DNA of 64,000 bases from an uncultured Prevotellaceae bacterium (GTDB lineage: Bacteria; Bacteroidota; Bacteroidia; Bacteroidales; Bacteroidaceae). The position numbers and the translations under genes are program-made. The stretch covers positions 208,143-272,142 of the forward strand of contig CADASP010000005.1 in the NCBI GenBank assembly GCA_902790625.1. The letters are read 5' to 3'. Below the pieces are notes generated by a model, which saw only the letters and a list, made by a program, of their open reading frames with translations, was not told the origin of the DNA and made no database searches. Of the stretch, positions 36,228-46,400 are shown piece after piece. Within the stretch, counting starts at the first letter, position 1. Each line of letters opens with the position of its first letter.

Positions 36228-37471
36228 ATCTGATACAAATGGGTATAGCTGGCCAATACATTGTTAAACCTGAATACGGGCGTACCGACGGGCTCACCCA
36301 TGGCATTATAAACCTGCACCACCGACTTGGGCGTTTCGCCCAAAAACTGGGTGTAGTGAAACTCATGCCCACGATACTCCTTGCCGTCGAGCACGAAGCG
36401 CCGATAGCCCAATGAGAGGCGGAGGTCGGCTTGGCGCGCCGTGATGCTATGGGGCAGCACGCCGCACATAGGGTATGCCCCGTCGTCGGTGACGATGCGA
36501 TGGCACAGATACATCATGCCGCCACATTCGGCAATGACCCGTCCGCCCTGCTCAGCAAAAGCCTTGATGGCCATCCGACAGGCCTCATTGCCGACAAGTG
36601 CATCCAGATGCCTTTCAGGATAGCCGCCAGGCAGATAGAGCAAGTCGATGCCGTCGAGAGAAGGAACGTCGCGCTCAGGGTCGAAGAACTGAACGTGTGG
36701 GAAGCTGTCCACGGCTTCCCGGTAGAGGAAAGAGAAGCTCTCTGCATTCCTGGCTATGAGAACGTGGGAAATCTCATCGTGAGGCAAAGTGTGCTGAGGC
36801 ATGGCACCGTGTGTATGCAGGTTTCCTACCAGTTCTTCCCAGTTGACATGATGCTCCAGCAGCTCCTTCAGCTGGCTTGTTTCAGGACTTTGGCTGAAAT
36901 CGAGGCCAAGGTAGCGTGAGCCTTGTTCAAGGGAGGGATGCTTCGGGAGACAGCCGAAGCACTGGATGCCGAGGTCGTCGCATACTTGCCGAAGCATCTG
37001 GAAATGACGGGACGAACCCACCTTGTTGAAGATGACACCTGCCATGCGAATGTCGTTTCGGAAATGGATGAAGCCGGAAAGCAGCGCTGCCGTCGAATAG
37101 GCCGCACTCCGGGCATCCACTACTAAGATGATGGGAATGTCAAGCACTCTCGCTATCTCTGCCGATGACCCTCTGTCGCGGTCGTAGCCATCGAAAAGGC
37201 CCATCATGCCCTCCACGATGCAGATGTCGGCATCGGCGCCATAGTGTGCAAACAGCCCACGCACATGCTCCGGAGCAGCCATAAAGGTATCGAGGTTGAT
37301 ACTTGGGCGATGGCACACCGCCTCATGAAACTTCGTGTCGATATAGTCGGGGCCGCATTTGAAAGGCTGCACCTGATAGCCCTTCTCAGTCAGCAACGCC
37401 ATCAGCCCCCGTGCAATCGTTGTCTTGCCCGAGCCACTGGTAGGCGCTGCGATGAGAAAATGTGATTTCAT
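36224..37471 (-). CDS. cobB: CobB/CbiA cobyrinate a,c-diamide synthase
   Basis: A 415-residue amidotransferase, first gene of its operon. N-terminal P-loop FLIAAPTSGSGKTTIARGLM, CGPDYID for substrate binding, VEGMMGLFDGYD, and the glutaminase half with the cysteine in RVIAECGGMMYL. It amidates side chains a and c of (cobalt-)cobyrinate. The ATG at 37471 lies only four bases after the -7 box, so the message is probably leaderless; the in-frame upstream codon at 37486 is part of the promoter. Confidence 0.92.
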   Translation of the reverse strand: MKSHFLIAAPTSGSGKTTIARGLMALLTEKGYQVQPFKCGPDYIDTKFHEAVCHRPSINLDTFMAAPEHVRGLFAHYGADADICIVEGMMGLFDGYDRDRGSSAEIARVLDIPIILVVDARSAAYSTAALLSGFIHFRNDIRMAGVIFNKVGSSRHFQMLRQVCDDLGIQCFGCLPKHPSLEQGSRYLGLDFSQSPETSQLKELLEHHVNWEELVGNLHTHGAMPQHTLPHDEISHVLIARNAESFSFLYREAVDSFPHVQFFDPERDVPSLDGIDLLYLPGGYPERHLDALVGNEACRMAIKAFAEQGGRVIAECGGMMYLCHRIVTDDGAYPMCGVLPHSITARQADLRLSLGYRRFVLDGKEYRGHEFHYTQFLGETPKSVVQVYNAMGEPVGTPVFRFNNVLASYTHLYQI

Positions 37472-37475
37472 GCTG

Positions 37476-37483
37476 CAAAAGTA
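37476..37483 (-). promoter_or_regulatory. -7 box of the cobB operon
   Basis: TACTTTTG on the minus strand, four bases from the ATG. Confidence 0.65.
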
Positions 37484-37581
37484 CAAAATAATTTGGAAGT
37501 TTAGGGTTTATTCACAAATTATTCATACCTTGGATTGGAAAAACTAAAGAAAAACACGTTTTTCTTTTGCTTTTCGCTCGC

Positions 37582-37681
37582 TTATTCGTACCTTTGGCTC
37601 TCGCCGAAGGTACTTTCGCTCGGAAAAGCAAAAGAAAAAACGTTTTTTTTTTTGTTTTTCCCTCGCTTATTCGTACCTTTG
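37582..37681 (+). promoter_or_regulatory. Duplicated promoter segment ahead of the B12 riboswitch
   Basis: ctcgcttattcgtacctttg occurs twice, with TACCTTTG at 37589-37596 and 37674-37681. The second has TTTG about 20 bases upstream and is the likely promoter of the btuB transcript; the first may be a second start or a relic of a local duplication. Runs of gtttttctttt / aaaagaaaaaacg lie between them. Confidence 0.6.
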
Positions 37682-37699
37682 CACCCACAAAAGGCAATC

Positions 37700-37862
37700 T
37701 GGCGGCTGATGCTGCCATGATGTAAGGGAATCCGGTGAGAGTCCGGAACTGTACCTGCAGCTGTAATCCCCATTAAAGAGGCCTGCTTGTATAACGCCAC
37801 TGACCATCGTGTCGGGAAGGTAAAGCAGGCTGGGGAAAGTCAGAAGACCTGCCGCTGGCAAG
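37700..37862 (+). ncRNA. Cobalamin riboswitch
   Basis: The conserved core is easily read: gggaatccggtgagagtccg then gaactgtacctgcagctgtaa, the B12 box gccactg at 37796-37802, and cgggaaggt...gtcagaagacctgcc at the end. It lies in the 5' leader about 80 bases before btuB and should reduce expression of btuB, cbiK and perhaps the second receptor when adenosylcobalamin is plentiful. Confidence 0.92.
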
Positions 37863-37943
37863 GCACAACCATCAAGGTGAAGCCTGCCTATATAAATAAG
37901 AATGTACGCGCGTACAGGAATATACGCAGCGTAAAATGGGCAG

Positions 37944-40136
37944 ATGAAGCGAATACTGATTCAGGCCATTGGCTGTTGGCTATTGGCTGTTAGTAGCTTG
38001 GCGCAGAACAACATCTGGCGCCAGGACAGTTTGCAGGAGGTGGTGGTGACCGGCACAGGCACACAGCACCTTCTGAAGGATGCTCCCGTGCAGACGGAGG
38101 TCATCTCCAACAAGATGCTGCGCAGCTACGGCGGCAAGAGCCTGGAGGACATCCTTGCCGGACTCACCGCATCGTTCGCCTTCAGCGAGGGCGACATGGG
38201 CTCACAGATGCAACTGAACGGCTTGGGCAACAGCTATATTCTCGTGCTCATCGATGGCAAGCGCATCCATGGCGACGTGGGAGGCGAGAACGACCTCGGC
38301 CTCATTGACCCGCACAACATCGAGAAGATTGAGATTGTGAAGGGTGCACAGAGCGCGCTCTACGGCAGCGACGCGATGGCAGGCGTCATCAACATCATCA
38401 CCAAGCGTCACGACGAGTCGGGCGTCTATGTCGACAACACCACACGCTACGGCACGCACAACGACCTGCGCCACCACAACAGCGTGGCATTTGCTTTCGG
38501 CAAATGCACCTCGCAGACCAACTTCCAGCTGCAGCGCAGCGACGGCTGGCAGAACACCGCCGAGGAATGGGCCGAGGGCATGGTGCTGACCGACAGCCGT
38601 AACAAGACGGTGAACAAGCACCGCAACTGGCAGGTGGCTGAACGCCTGACCTACCAGCCACAGAAGGGCCTCGAACTGTATGCTGAAGGCTCGTACTACA
38701 AGAAGAACATCCTCAGGCCACAGGACGGCCGTCATCCCAGCTGCGACGTCTATACCTACGACCTGCGCTACAACAACGCCTCGGCTTCAGCGGGCGGCAA
38801 GTGGTATCCTGGAGGCGAGGGGCAAGAGGTGAGAGGTGGGAGAAATGTGCTGGCGTTGGACGTCGACTGGAACAAGCACGCCTACTACTATGACTACACG
38901 GCCAGGCACTACGACTATGTGCTGCTCAGGGGCGAGGAGTATGGCGACCAGAACGGCGAGTGGTTCTCCATCGCCATGCTGCCCGGACAGAGCAAGCTGC
39001 AGAGCGACCAGCAGCGAGTGATGGCCCAGCTGAAGGGCATCTTCTACCTGCCCTGCGCGAACACGCTGAATGCAGGTGCGGAATACCGCTACGACTATCT
39101 GAAGGCCCCCGAACGCACAGAGACGGGAACGGCCGACGACTGGACATCGGCCCTGTATGTGCAGGACGAATTCAATCTTCTGCAATGGCTCAACCTCACC
39201 GCCGGCCTCCGCTTGGTAGACAACCGCAACTTCGGCCTGCGCCTCACGCCCAAGGTGAGCACCATGCTCTCGGCGGGCGACTTCCGTTTCCGACTGGGGT
39301 GGAGCCAGGGCTTCAAGGCACCCACCGTCAAGGAGTTGCATTACCGCTACCTGCACCTGATGGGCAGTAGCACGTTCTTCAACATCGGCAACACCGCCCT
39401 GCATCCCCAGACCAGCAACTACTACTCGGCCAATGTGGAGTATCGCGGAAGCCGCCTTACCGCCTCGCTCACGGGCTATGTCAACCAACTCGACAACATG
39501 ATAGCCCTGGTGAACGTCGATGCGGGCGAAATTCCCGCCGGCATCACCACGGCCTATCTCGGCGATGGCAGCAGCAAGGTGCAGGCTCGTATGTATAAGA
39601 ACATGGACGATGCCCGGACCTGCGGACTCGATGCCACGCTGTCATACAAGGTGATGAAAGACCTGACGCTCAGTTCGGCCTATAGCTACCTCGACACCAA
39701 GGCGCATCTGTATGATGAGCACAAGGACCAGATGACCACCGTCGTCATCGACGGAACGGCACACCACAAGTGGAGTGCGTCAGCCATCTACAGCCACACC
39801 TTCAGCCCCAGCTACAAACTGGGCATCAGCCTGTCAGGCCGTGGCAGCAGCAAGCGGCTCTATCAGAACAACGGCGACGGCAAGGCCTTCCAGATATGGC
39901 GCCTGAACACCACCCACGACCTGGGCAAGGCAGACAAGACGCTGGCATACAGACTGGAACTGGGCATCGACAACATTTTCAACTATGTCGACCGCACCAT
40001 GCGCCCTTATCATCTGGGCAACAATACGTCGGGAACGACAGTATATGCTACCTTCAGCATCAAGTTCAATCATGGAAAGAGAGTTAAACACAACATTTTA
40101 TCAACCAAATCTAATTACAACAATGAAGAAGATTAA
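37944..40136 (+). CDS. btuB: BtuB-like TonB-dependent corrinoid receptor
   Basis: A 730-residue outer-membrane receptor. Signal peptide ending near SSLAQ, plug domain with LQEVVVTGTGTQHLLKDAPV, LNGLGNSYILVLIDGKRI, IEKIEIVKGAQSALYGSDAMAGVINIITK, then a 22-strand-type barrel ending in DIFNYVDRTMRPY-like text and an aromatic C-terminal strand. Placement behind a cobalamin riboswitch identifies the substrate class. The signal-peptide coding region contains ggctgttggctattggctgt, a small tandem repeat. cbiK overlaps its end by 14 bases. Confidence 0.92.
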   Translation: MKRILIQAIGCWLLAVSSLAQNNIWRQDSLQEVVVTGTGTQHLLKDAPVQTEVISNKMLRSYGGKSLEDILAGLTASFAFSEGDMGSQMQLNGLGNSYILVLIDGKRIHGDVGGENDLGLIDPHNIEKIEIVKGAQSALYGSDAMAGVINIITKRHDESGVYVDNTTRYGTHNDLRHHNSVAFAFGKCTSQTNFQLQRSDGWQNTAEEWAEGMVLTDSRNKTVNKHRNWQVAERLTYQPQKGLELYAEGSYYKKNILRPQDGRHPSCDVYTYDLRYNNASASAGGKWYPGGEGQEVRGGRNVLALDVDWNKHAYYYDYTARHYDYVLLRGEEYGDQNGEWFSIAMLPGQSKLQSDQQRVMAQLKGIFYLPCANTLNAGAEYRYDYLKAPERTETGTADDWTSALYVQDEFNLLQWLNLTAGLRLVDNRNFGLRLTPKVSTMLSAGDFRFRLGWSQGFKAPTVKELHYRYLHLMGSSTFFNIGNTALHPQTSNYYSANVEYRGSRLTASLTGYVNQLDNMIALVNVDAGEIPAGITTAYLGDGSSKVQARMYKNMDDARTCGLDATLSYKVMKDLTLSSAYSYLDTKAHLYDEHKDQMTTVVIDGTAHHKWSASAIYSHTFSPSYKLGISLSGRGSSKRLYQNNGDGKAFQIWRLNTTHDLGKADKTLAYRLELGIDNIFNYVDRTMRPYHLGNNTSGTTVYATFSIKFNHGKRVKHNILSTKSNYNNEED

Positions 40137-41250
40137 GTCTTTTCTCCTCGCTACGCTGGCTCTCGCCATGGTAGCACCCGTCTTCACCGCCTGCAGCGAC
40201 GATGATGACAAAACAGTGAACAACCTCGTGTCTGAGTACGAGGTGAACGACAAGATGGTGGCCGCCCAGAAGGCACAGTCGAAGAAGGACATCGCCGTGC
40301 TACTGGTGGCCTTCGGTTCTACATGGAACAATGCCTTCCTGGCCTTCGATGCCACGAAGAAGGCCTACGAGCAGGCTTTCCCCCAGGCCGATGTCTACGT
40401 CTCGTTCTCGAGCGACATCTGCATCAACCGAGCCAGCGCAGGTGAGAACACCGACGACAACGGCAAGATAGTGAAGCGCGACTATTACGAGCCCCGCTAT
40501 CTGCTCCATGCCATCGGCGCCGCCAAGTACAGCAAAATCTACGTGCAGTCGCTGCAGGTCATCCCTGGTGAGGAGTTCTCTGCCGTCGTGGCCAGCGTGA
40601 AGAAGTTCATGAACAACGGCTACATTGCCAGTGCCCACCTGGACGACAAGTATCTGGCACAGCTGGAGGAGAACGAGGCCGTGTTCCTCGGCATGCCGCT
40701 GCTCAGCGACCCCGACAAGGACGTTCCCGAAGTGGCCAAGCAGCTGAATGAAATCTATAAGGCTGAGGCCAAGCAGGGGGTTGTCGCCTTCATGGGACAT
40801 GGCAACCCCGACACCTACGACACCTTCAAGGCCAACGTGCGCTACACCCAGCTGGAGGAGGCACTGCAACAGTACAGCCAGAACTACTTCGTGGGCACCG
40901 TCGACATGCCCGACAACTACAAGCAGGACGTGCTGGCTCGTATGGAGGCAAAGGGCATCAACAGCGGCAAGATATTTCTCCACGCACTGATGTCCATCGC
41001 CGGTGACCATGCCCACAACGACATGGCTGGCGAGGGTGACGACTACTGGACGCCGATGGCTCCGGACAGCGAGGACGTCAGCTGGTTTGAGTTCTTCAGC
41101 CACAAGGACTATGAGGTCAACGTTCCGCTCGTCAACAAGCATCCGCAGGGGCTGCTCGAGCAGCCCAGCATCCTGAACGTCTGGATTCAGCACACCAAGA
41201 ACGCCGAGTTCCTGGAGGATGCCTACCACTCAATGTATCCTGAAGAGTAA
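40123..41250 (+). CDS. cbiK: CbiK-like sirohydrochlorin cobaltochelatase, exported lipoprotein
   Basis: A 375-residue protein with a lipoprotein signal (MVAPVFTAC, Cys24), so it acts outside the cytoplasm. The chelatase fold is clear: LLVAFGSTWNNAF, the first metal-site histidine in AFMGHGNPDTYDTF (about 224) and the second in AGDHAHNDMAGEGDD (about 295). Cytosolic homologues insert cobalt into sirohydrochlorin. A periplasmic CbiK is known in Desulfovibrio, where its role differs. Here, in one transcript with the corrinoid receptor, it might act on scavenged tetrapyrroles instead of, or as well as, supplying the ring operon. The ATG at 40123 gives the lipoprotein signal directly. Confidence 0.88.
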   Translation: MKKIKSFLLATLALAMVAPVFTACSDDDDKTVNNLVSEYEVNDKMVAAQKAQSKKDIAVLLVAFGSTWNNAFLAFDATKKAYEQAFPQADVYVSFSSDICINRASAGENTDDNGKIVKRDYYEPRYLLHAIGAAKYSKIYVQSLQVIPGEEFSAVVASVKKFMNNGYIASAHLDDKYLAQLEENEAVFLGMPLLSDPDKDVPEVAKQLNEIYKAEAKQGVVAFMGHGNPDTYDTFKANVRYTQLEEALQQYSQNYFVGTVDMPDNYKQDVLARMEAKGINSGKIFLHALMSIAGDHAHNDMAGEGDDYWTPMAPDSEDVSWFEFFSHKDYEVNVPLVNKHPQGLLEQPSILNVWIQHTKNAEFLEDAYHSMYPEE

Positions 41251-41300
41251 ACTCTCTCTCTCGGTTTATTTTGACATAAATGTAAATAATTAAAGTTGAC

Positions 41301-41342
41301 GGGGAGGCTCTTGTCGTGACGACAAGGTCTCTCCCCTTTTTT
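41301..41342 (+). terminator. Terminator or attenuator between cbiK and the second receptor
   Basis: ggggag (41301-41306) pairs with ctcccc (41331-41336) and cttgtc with gacaag inside, followed by six T. The next ATG is only ten bases further on and there is no -7 box between, so the second receptor depends on read-through. Confidence 0.75.
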
Positions 41343-41352
41343 CACTGCATAT

Positions 41353-43428
41353 ATGAAAAACCACAAGATAGCCTTTCTGCTGCTGGCCGCCACGGCGCTG
41401 ACTGCAGAAGCACAAATCCACAAGATGGAGAGGCGTGACTCCATAAACCACGCGTATAACCTCAACCCCGTCGTAGTGACAGGCTCAGGCCACCACCAGC
41501 GCATGAAGAACACCGCCACACCCGTGCGTGTGCTCTCGGCACAGGAGATGCGCGAACAGGGCATCACCACCTTCGACGGTGCCCTCACCCGCATGATGCC
41601 GCAGGTGTCGATGGCCCCCAACTCGATGGGGTCGCAGCTACGGCTCAACGGACTGGGCAACAAGTACATCCTGATTCTCATCAACGGCCAGAAGCTCTCC
41701 GGCGACATCTCGAACAACGTTGACCTGAACCGCATCAACATGGCGCGTGTCAAGCGCATCGAAGTGCTCGACGGGGCGGCCTCTTCGCTCTACGGAAGCG
41801 ATGCCATAGCAGGTGTCATCAACATCATCACCGACCAGCCAACCAGCGCACTGTGCAGCGTGGGCAGTGCCACCACCGTCAGCGGCCACGGCGTGATGAC
41901 CGAGGCTGCCACCCTCGACATCTATACCAAAGGACTCGGCTCCTACACCTCCTTCACCCACGACCGTGCCGACAGCTACCGCAACAACGACCTGGAATAC
42001 AAGAAAGGCTCCGACACGGAGACGCAGCCCTCCATATCTCCGCTCTTCACCGGCTACCGCTCCAACATCTTTGCGCAGAAATTCACCTACAGCCCCACCC
42101 AGCACTTAGCGCTGAATGCGAGCCTGGACTATTCATACAAAACAACCGACCGCCCCGACACCCAGGCCGACATCACCGGCGGCACTGACTACGAGATGCG
42201 CTACAAGGGTTTGCGATGGAACGTGGGCACCATCTATAAGTTTGATGCCCGCAACTCGCTGCAGATAGACTATAGCATCGACCGCTTCCGCTATGGCAAG
42301 GAATACGATGTGGCATCCGATGCCTTCCCCGTCGGAACCTACGTGCAGTCGAAGAAGCAGCGCAACATAGAACGGCAGGTGAAAGCCATCCTCGGCATCA
42401 TCCCCCAAGGCACCACCATCGTCGGCAACGACTGGCAGCTCGACAAGCTCGTGGCCACATCGGGCAACATCAACCAGGAGTCCTACATCCTCGCCTATTA
42501 TGCCCAGCACGAGCAGCGCTTCGACGTGGGCAGCGGCACCCTCTTGGCAACGCTCGGCGCACGCTATAACTATCACAAGACCTTCGGCAACCACTTCACG
42601 CCCAAAGCATCAGTCATGTACAGCCTCGGCCACGTGAACCTGCGCGCCACCTATTCGGCTGGCTTCCGTGCACCAGGCCTCGACGAGCTCTACTATCACT
42701 ACTTCTCGGTGAACCGTGGCAAGCCGCAGATCAGTTTCGGCAACCAGGGCCTGAAACCCGAAAAGAGCAATTACCTATCGCTCAACGCCGAATACCGCAC
42801 CGACGCACTGGCTGTCAGTGTCACAGGCTACATGAACCGCATCAACGACATGGTGGTGAAGCAGAACATCGACGTGGACAGCCCCACCCGACAGATGCTG
42901 ATGAAGGAATTCCCTGAGATGACTCAGGAGCAGGCCGACAAGATGGTGTCGTATGCCCGCTATCAGAACAGCGACAAGGGTGATGTCAAGGGCATCCAGC
43001 TCAACCTCTCGGCCAACATCCTACGCGGATTCAATCTCACGGCCAACTACGCCTATACCTACGCCCGCACCAAGACGGGAGAGGAGTGGACTGTACTGGA
43101 ACGTAGCATCCGACATGCTGCCACCATCGCCGCCAACTATCACCATACGTGGCGACGCTACAGCCTGAACGTCAACCTCAACGGACGCCTACAGTCAAAG
43201 ACTTACTATACGGGCAGCTATGAGGATGCACCCGGCTACGGCATCTGGAATCTGAACACCACTCATTGTTTCGACATCACTAAGTGGGCCTATTTGGAGC
43301 CGAGTCTTGGCATCAACAACATCTTCAACCATGTTGACCGCCGCATCGACTCTTCTACCCGTAAATATGCGCTATACTCGCCCGGTCGCATGCTCGTAGT
43401 GGGGCTGAAAATGAAAATCAAGAAATGA
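41353..43428 (+). CDS. Second BtuB-like TonB-dependent receptor
   Basis: A 691-residue outer-membrane receptor with a signal peptide ending near ALTAEAQ, plug motifs NPVVVTGSGHHQRMKNTATPV, LNGLGNKYILILINGQKL, RIEVLDGAASSLYGSDAIAGV, and a barrel with GFRAPGLDELYY and the terminal GRMLVVGLKMKIKK. It resembles the preceding BtuB in the plug (shared LNGLGN-YI-ILING/DG pattern), suggesting paralogues with different corrinoid or metal-chelate preference. Its stop overlaps the end of the convergent hsdR remnant by 11 bases, marking the edge of the GC-rich core. Confidence 0.88.
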   Translation: MKNHKIAFLLLAATALTAEAQIHKMERRDSINHAYNLNPVVVTGSGHHQRMKNTATPVRVLSAQEMREQGITTFDGALTRMMPQVSMAPNSMGSQLRLNGLGNKYILILINGQKLSGDISNNVDLNRINMARVKRIEVLDGAASSLYGSDAIAGVINIITDQPTSALCSVGSATTVSGHGVMTEAATLDIYTKGLGSYTSFTHDRADSYRNNDLEYKKGSDTETQPSISPLFTGYRSNIFAQKFTYSPTQHLALNASLDYSYKTTDRPDTQADITGGTDYEMRYKGLRWNVGTIYKFDARNSLQIDYSIDRFRYGKEYDVASDAFPVGTYVQSKKQRNIERQVKAILGIIPQGTTIVGNDWQLDKLVATSGNINQESYILAYYAQHEQRFDVGSGTLLATLGARYNYHKTFGNHFTPKASVMYSLGHVNLRATYSAGFRAPGLDELYYHYFSVNRGKPQISFGNQGLKPEKSNYLSLNAEYRTDALAVSVTGYMNRINDMVVKQNIDVDSPTRQMLMKEFPEMTQEQADKMVSYARYQNSDKGDVKGIQLNLSANILRGFNLTANYAYTYARTKTGEEWTVLERSIRHAATIAANYHHTWRRYSLNVNLNGRLQSKTYYTGSYEDAPGYGIWNLNTTHCFDITKWAYLEPSLGINNIFNHVDRRIDSSTRKYALYSPGRMLVVGLKMKIKK

Positions 43429-46400
43429 ATGGTTCAGCAGCCATCCAATAGAAGGTTTCTTCTGGTTTGAGGTCATATCGCTTGGTTGTCTCACTGACAT
43501 ATTGACTCACGATGTGATACCAGTCCTTTTGTTTCATACTGAAATAGCGTTCGCCAAATTGGTTGAAGCACTCACGGACGATGGCCAGTAGTGTCGTCCC
43601 GGCATCCATTGCCATCATATTATCAACCATCGACTTCAATGACTCATCATCACAGATATTGCGAATTGTTGCTAATGTCACTTCAACAGCCACAGACTTC
43701 GTTTCATCTGACTGCTCATATTTCTTGAAATTCTCTGCCTGCTCGAAGATTTCCTTGAACACCTCGTCCTGTGGAACTGGAGGATAACCATGCTCTGCCA
43801 ATATCAGAATCAAGTCCATCTGCAGTTCTGCTTTGATGTCTGAACGATTGGCCCAGTCGGTATATTTCGACTTGTCATCCACCATCTTCTTCACAGCAGC
43901 TGCCAATGAACTTATGAGCTATCTCTTTCAAAATGTCATAGAATGCCTTTTCCTCATAAGTGATACCCAAATCCTTGAACGACTTCTTTTCTTTGTTTAC
44001 CTCCTTCAGCAGTTCTGCCATCTGCTTGGCAACCTCATTGAGCACCTCTTCTGCAAACACGGCATTGTCGCTACGGTCGTTATATCTCTGCACCAACGCA
44101 TTCAGGCGTTTCGTGAAATCCACGCCCTTCATCTTATTGACCTTCTTGAAGTCGGTGATGACTGTCCGTAGCAGTTTCTCCATCAACTTCACCTTCGTAT
44201 TGGGCAACTTCAGTTTCTCCAGCCTCGTCATGTAGTCCTCGCTCAGCAAGTCCAAGTCCTTTGTCTTCGTATTCACTTGAGCTACCTCCTCAACTCCATC
44301 CGACTTCAAGGCTTCTGCTATCATCTGGCTCACCTTACGGTTCATCTGCGAGGCATCAGGAGCGTCCCCCTTTGTCAGTTTGTAGATGATAGACCTCACT
44401 CCTGTAAAGAAATGGATATCCTCACGGTCCTTATCGCTGATTGCCTCATGATTGGAACAGAGGTTGAATGCAGACTTCAGTTTCTTGGCATGGCCCATGA
44501 ACTGATTTTGCGTTTTCTCTGTAGCCTGTACAAACTCAGCCGCATGTTTCAGGCATTCCAACTGTTCCAATGGCGTACCCATTGAGAACTTGCTATAATC
44601 GAAAGTATGGAACATTCGGCGCAGGATGTCCAACTCGTCTTTTACCATCGTCACACTCTGTTCGATGGTTTCCACGTTGTCGCCCATGTCACCACCACCG
44701 GCATACTGTTTCAGCGCATTGTTCATATTGTTCTTGATGCCGATGTAGTCAACCACCAGTCCTTTATCCTTACCCTCATACACACGGTTCACCCTCGAAA
44801 TGGTCTGTACCAGCGTGTGCTTCTGCAGAGGCTTGTCAATATACATCGTGTCGAGACAAGGCACGTCAAAACCCGTTATCCACATCGACACGACGATGGC
44901 AATCTTGAAGTTCGAGTCAGGATTCTTAAACAGTACATCCAATGCCTTGCGGTCTTCGTCCGAACCGATTAATTCACGTAGTTTCGGATCATCGTCCTTC
45001 TCACGAGTCATCACCAATCGGATGCGCTCAACAGGAGTTTGGTCTTCCGAACCAATCTTCTCTTCCCATTCAGGACGCAGGGCTACAATCTGCTTATAGA
45101 GGTCGTAAGCTATTTCACGACTGGAGCAAACGAACATCGCCTTACCGCAAACGGTACTCCCTTCCTCTATTCGCTTTTCGTAGTGCTCTATAAAATCCTT
45201 CGCCACCGCCGCCAGACGGTTAGGATCGCCCAGAATCTTATTCATCTGTGTTACCGCCTTCTTGCTTTCCTCAATCTGGTATTCATTGGCACCTTGTTCT
45301 TCACATTGCTTATAGTATGCCTCTATTGCCTCCAGTTGTTTGTGGTCGGCAAACACCTTGGCAGCTCTTCCTTCATAAACGATACGACGAGTGATGCCGT
45401 CAGCCACCGATTCTGTCATGGTGTAACTATCCACTACATCGCCAAACACATCTATCGTGGCATCAATAGGTGTTCCCGTGAAGCCTACGTATGTAGCATT
45501 GGGAAGCGAGTCGTGCAGATATTTGGCATTCTGTTCCACATTCGTCTGCGAACGGTGGGCTTCATCAGAGATACAGATGATATTGGCGCGGTCGGACAAA
45601 AGATTGATGTCCTCGCTAAATTTTTGTATTGTAGTAAGGAATACTCCTCCGCTCTTTCGCCCTCTCAACTTCTTGCCCAACTCTTCACGTGTCTCTACGT
45701 TTACAACATTCTCGTCGCCAATGAACTGCTTGGCATTCACGAATTGTGCCGAAAGTTGGTCATCCAAGTCTGTGCGGTCTGTTATCAGTACGATGGTAGG
45801 GCTTGCCAGATGGCGACTGCGCATCAACATTCTTGTAAGAAACAGCATCGTGAGGCTCTTGCCACAGCCTGTTGCTCCGAAGTATGTTCCTCCCTTTCCG
45901 TCGCCATGCAGGTTGATGTGCGAGTGCTCCAAAATGTTTTCGTATAAACGATGGGTAGCAAAGAACTGCGGATAGCGACACACTATCTTCCGTTCACTCT
46001 TAGATGTGTCTGGGAAGAACACGAAGTCCTTCATCACGCTCAGCAGTCTCTCCTTACGGAACAGACCTTCCATCATGGTGTGCAGGGAGTCGATGCCGTC
46101 GTTTGCCATGTCCGTACGCTCCACTTTGCGCCAGGCATAGAAGAACTCGTAAGGCGTGAACAGCGTGCCATATTTATTGTTCACGCCATCGCTGATAACC
46201 ACAAAAGCATTATAGCGGAACAACTCAGGAATATCCCTGCGATAACGCACCGTTAACTGTGTAAAGGCATTCATGATAGTGGTGTCTTCCTTCACAGCAC
46301 TCTTAAACTCAAGCACCACAACGGGCAGACCGTTCACATAGACGATGCCATCAGGGATACGTCGCTCAAGCCCCTTTATCTCCAATTGGTTGACAATTTT

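Noticed and set aside
37484..37580. A second cobalamin riboswitch for the cobB operon
   Set aside because: The cobB promoter is four bases from its ATG, so there is no leader to hold one, and no B12 box is seen on the minus strand.
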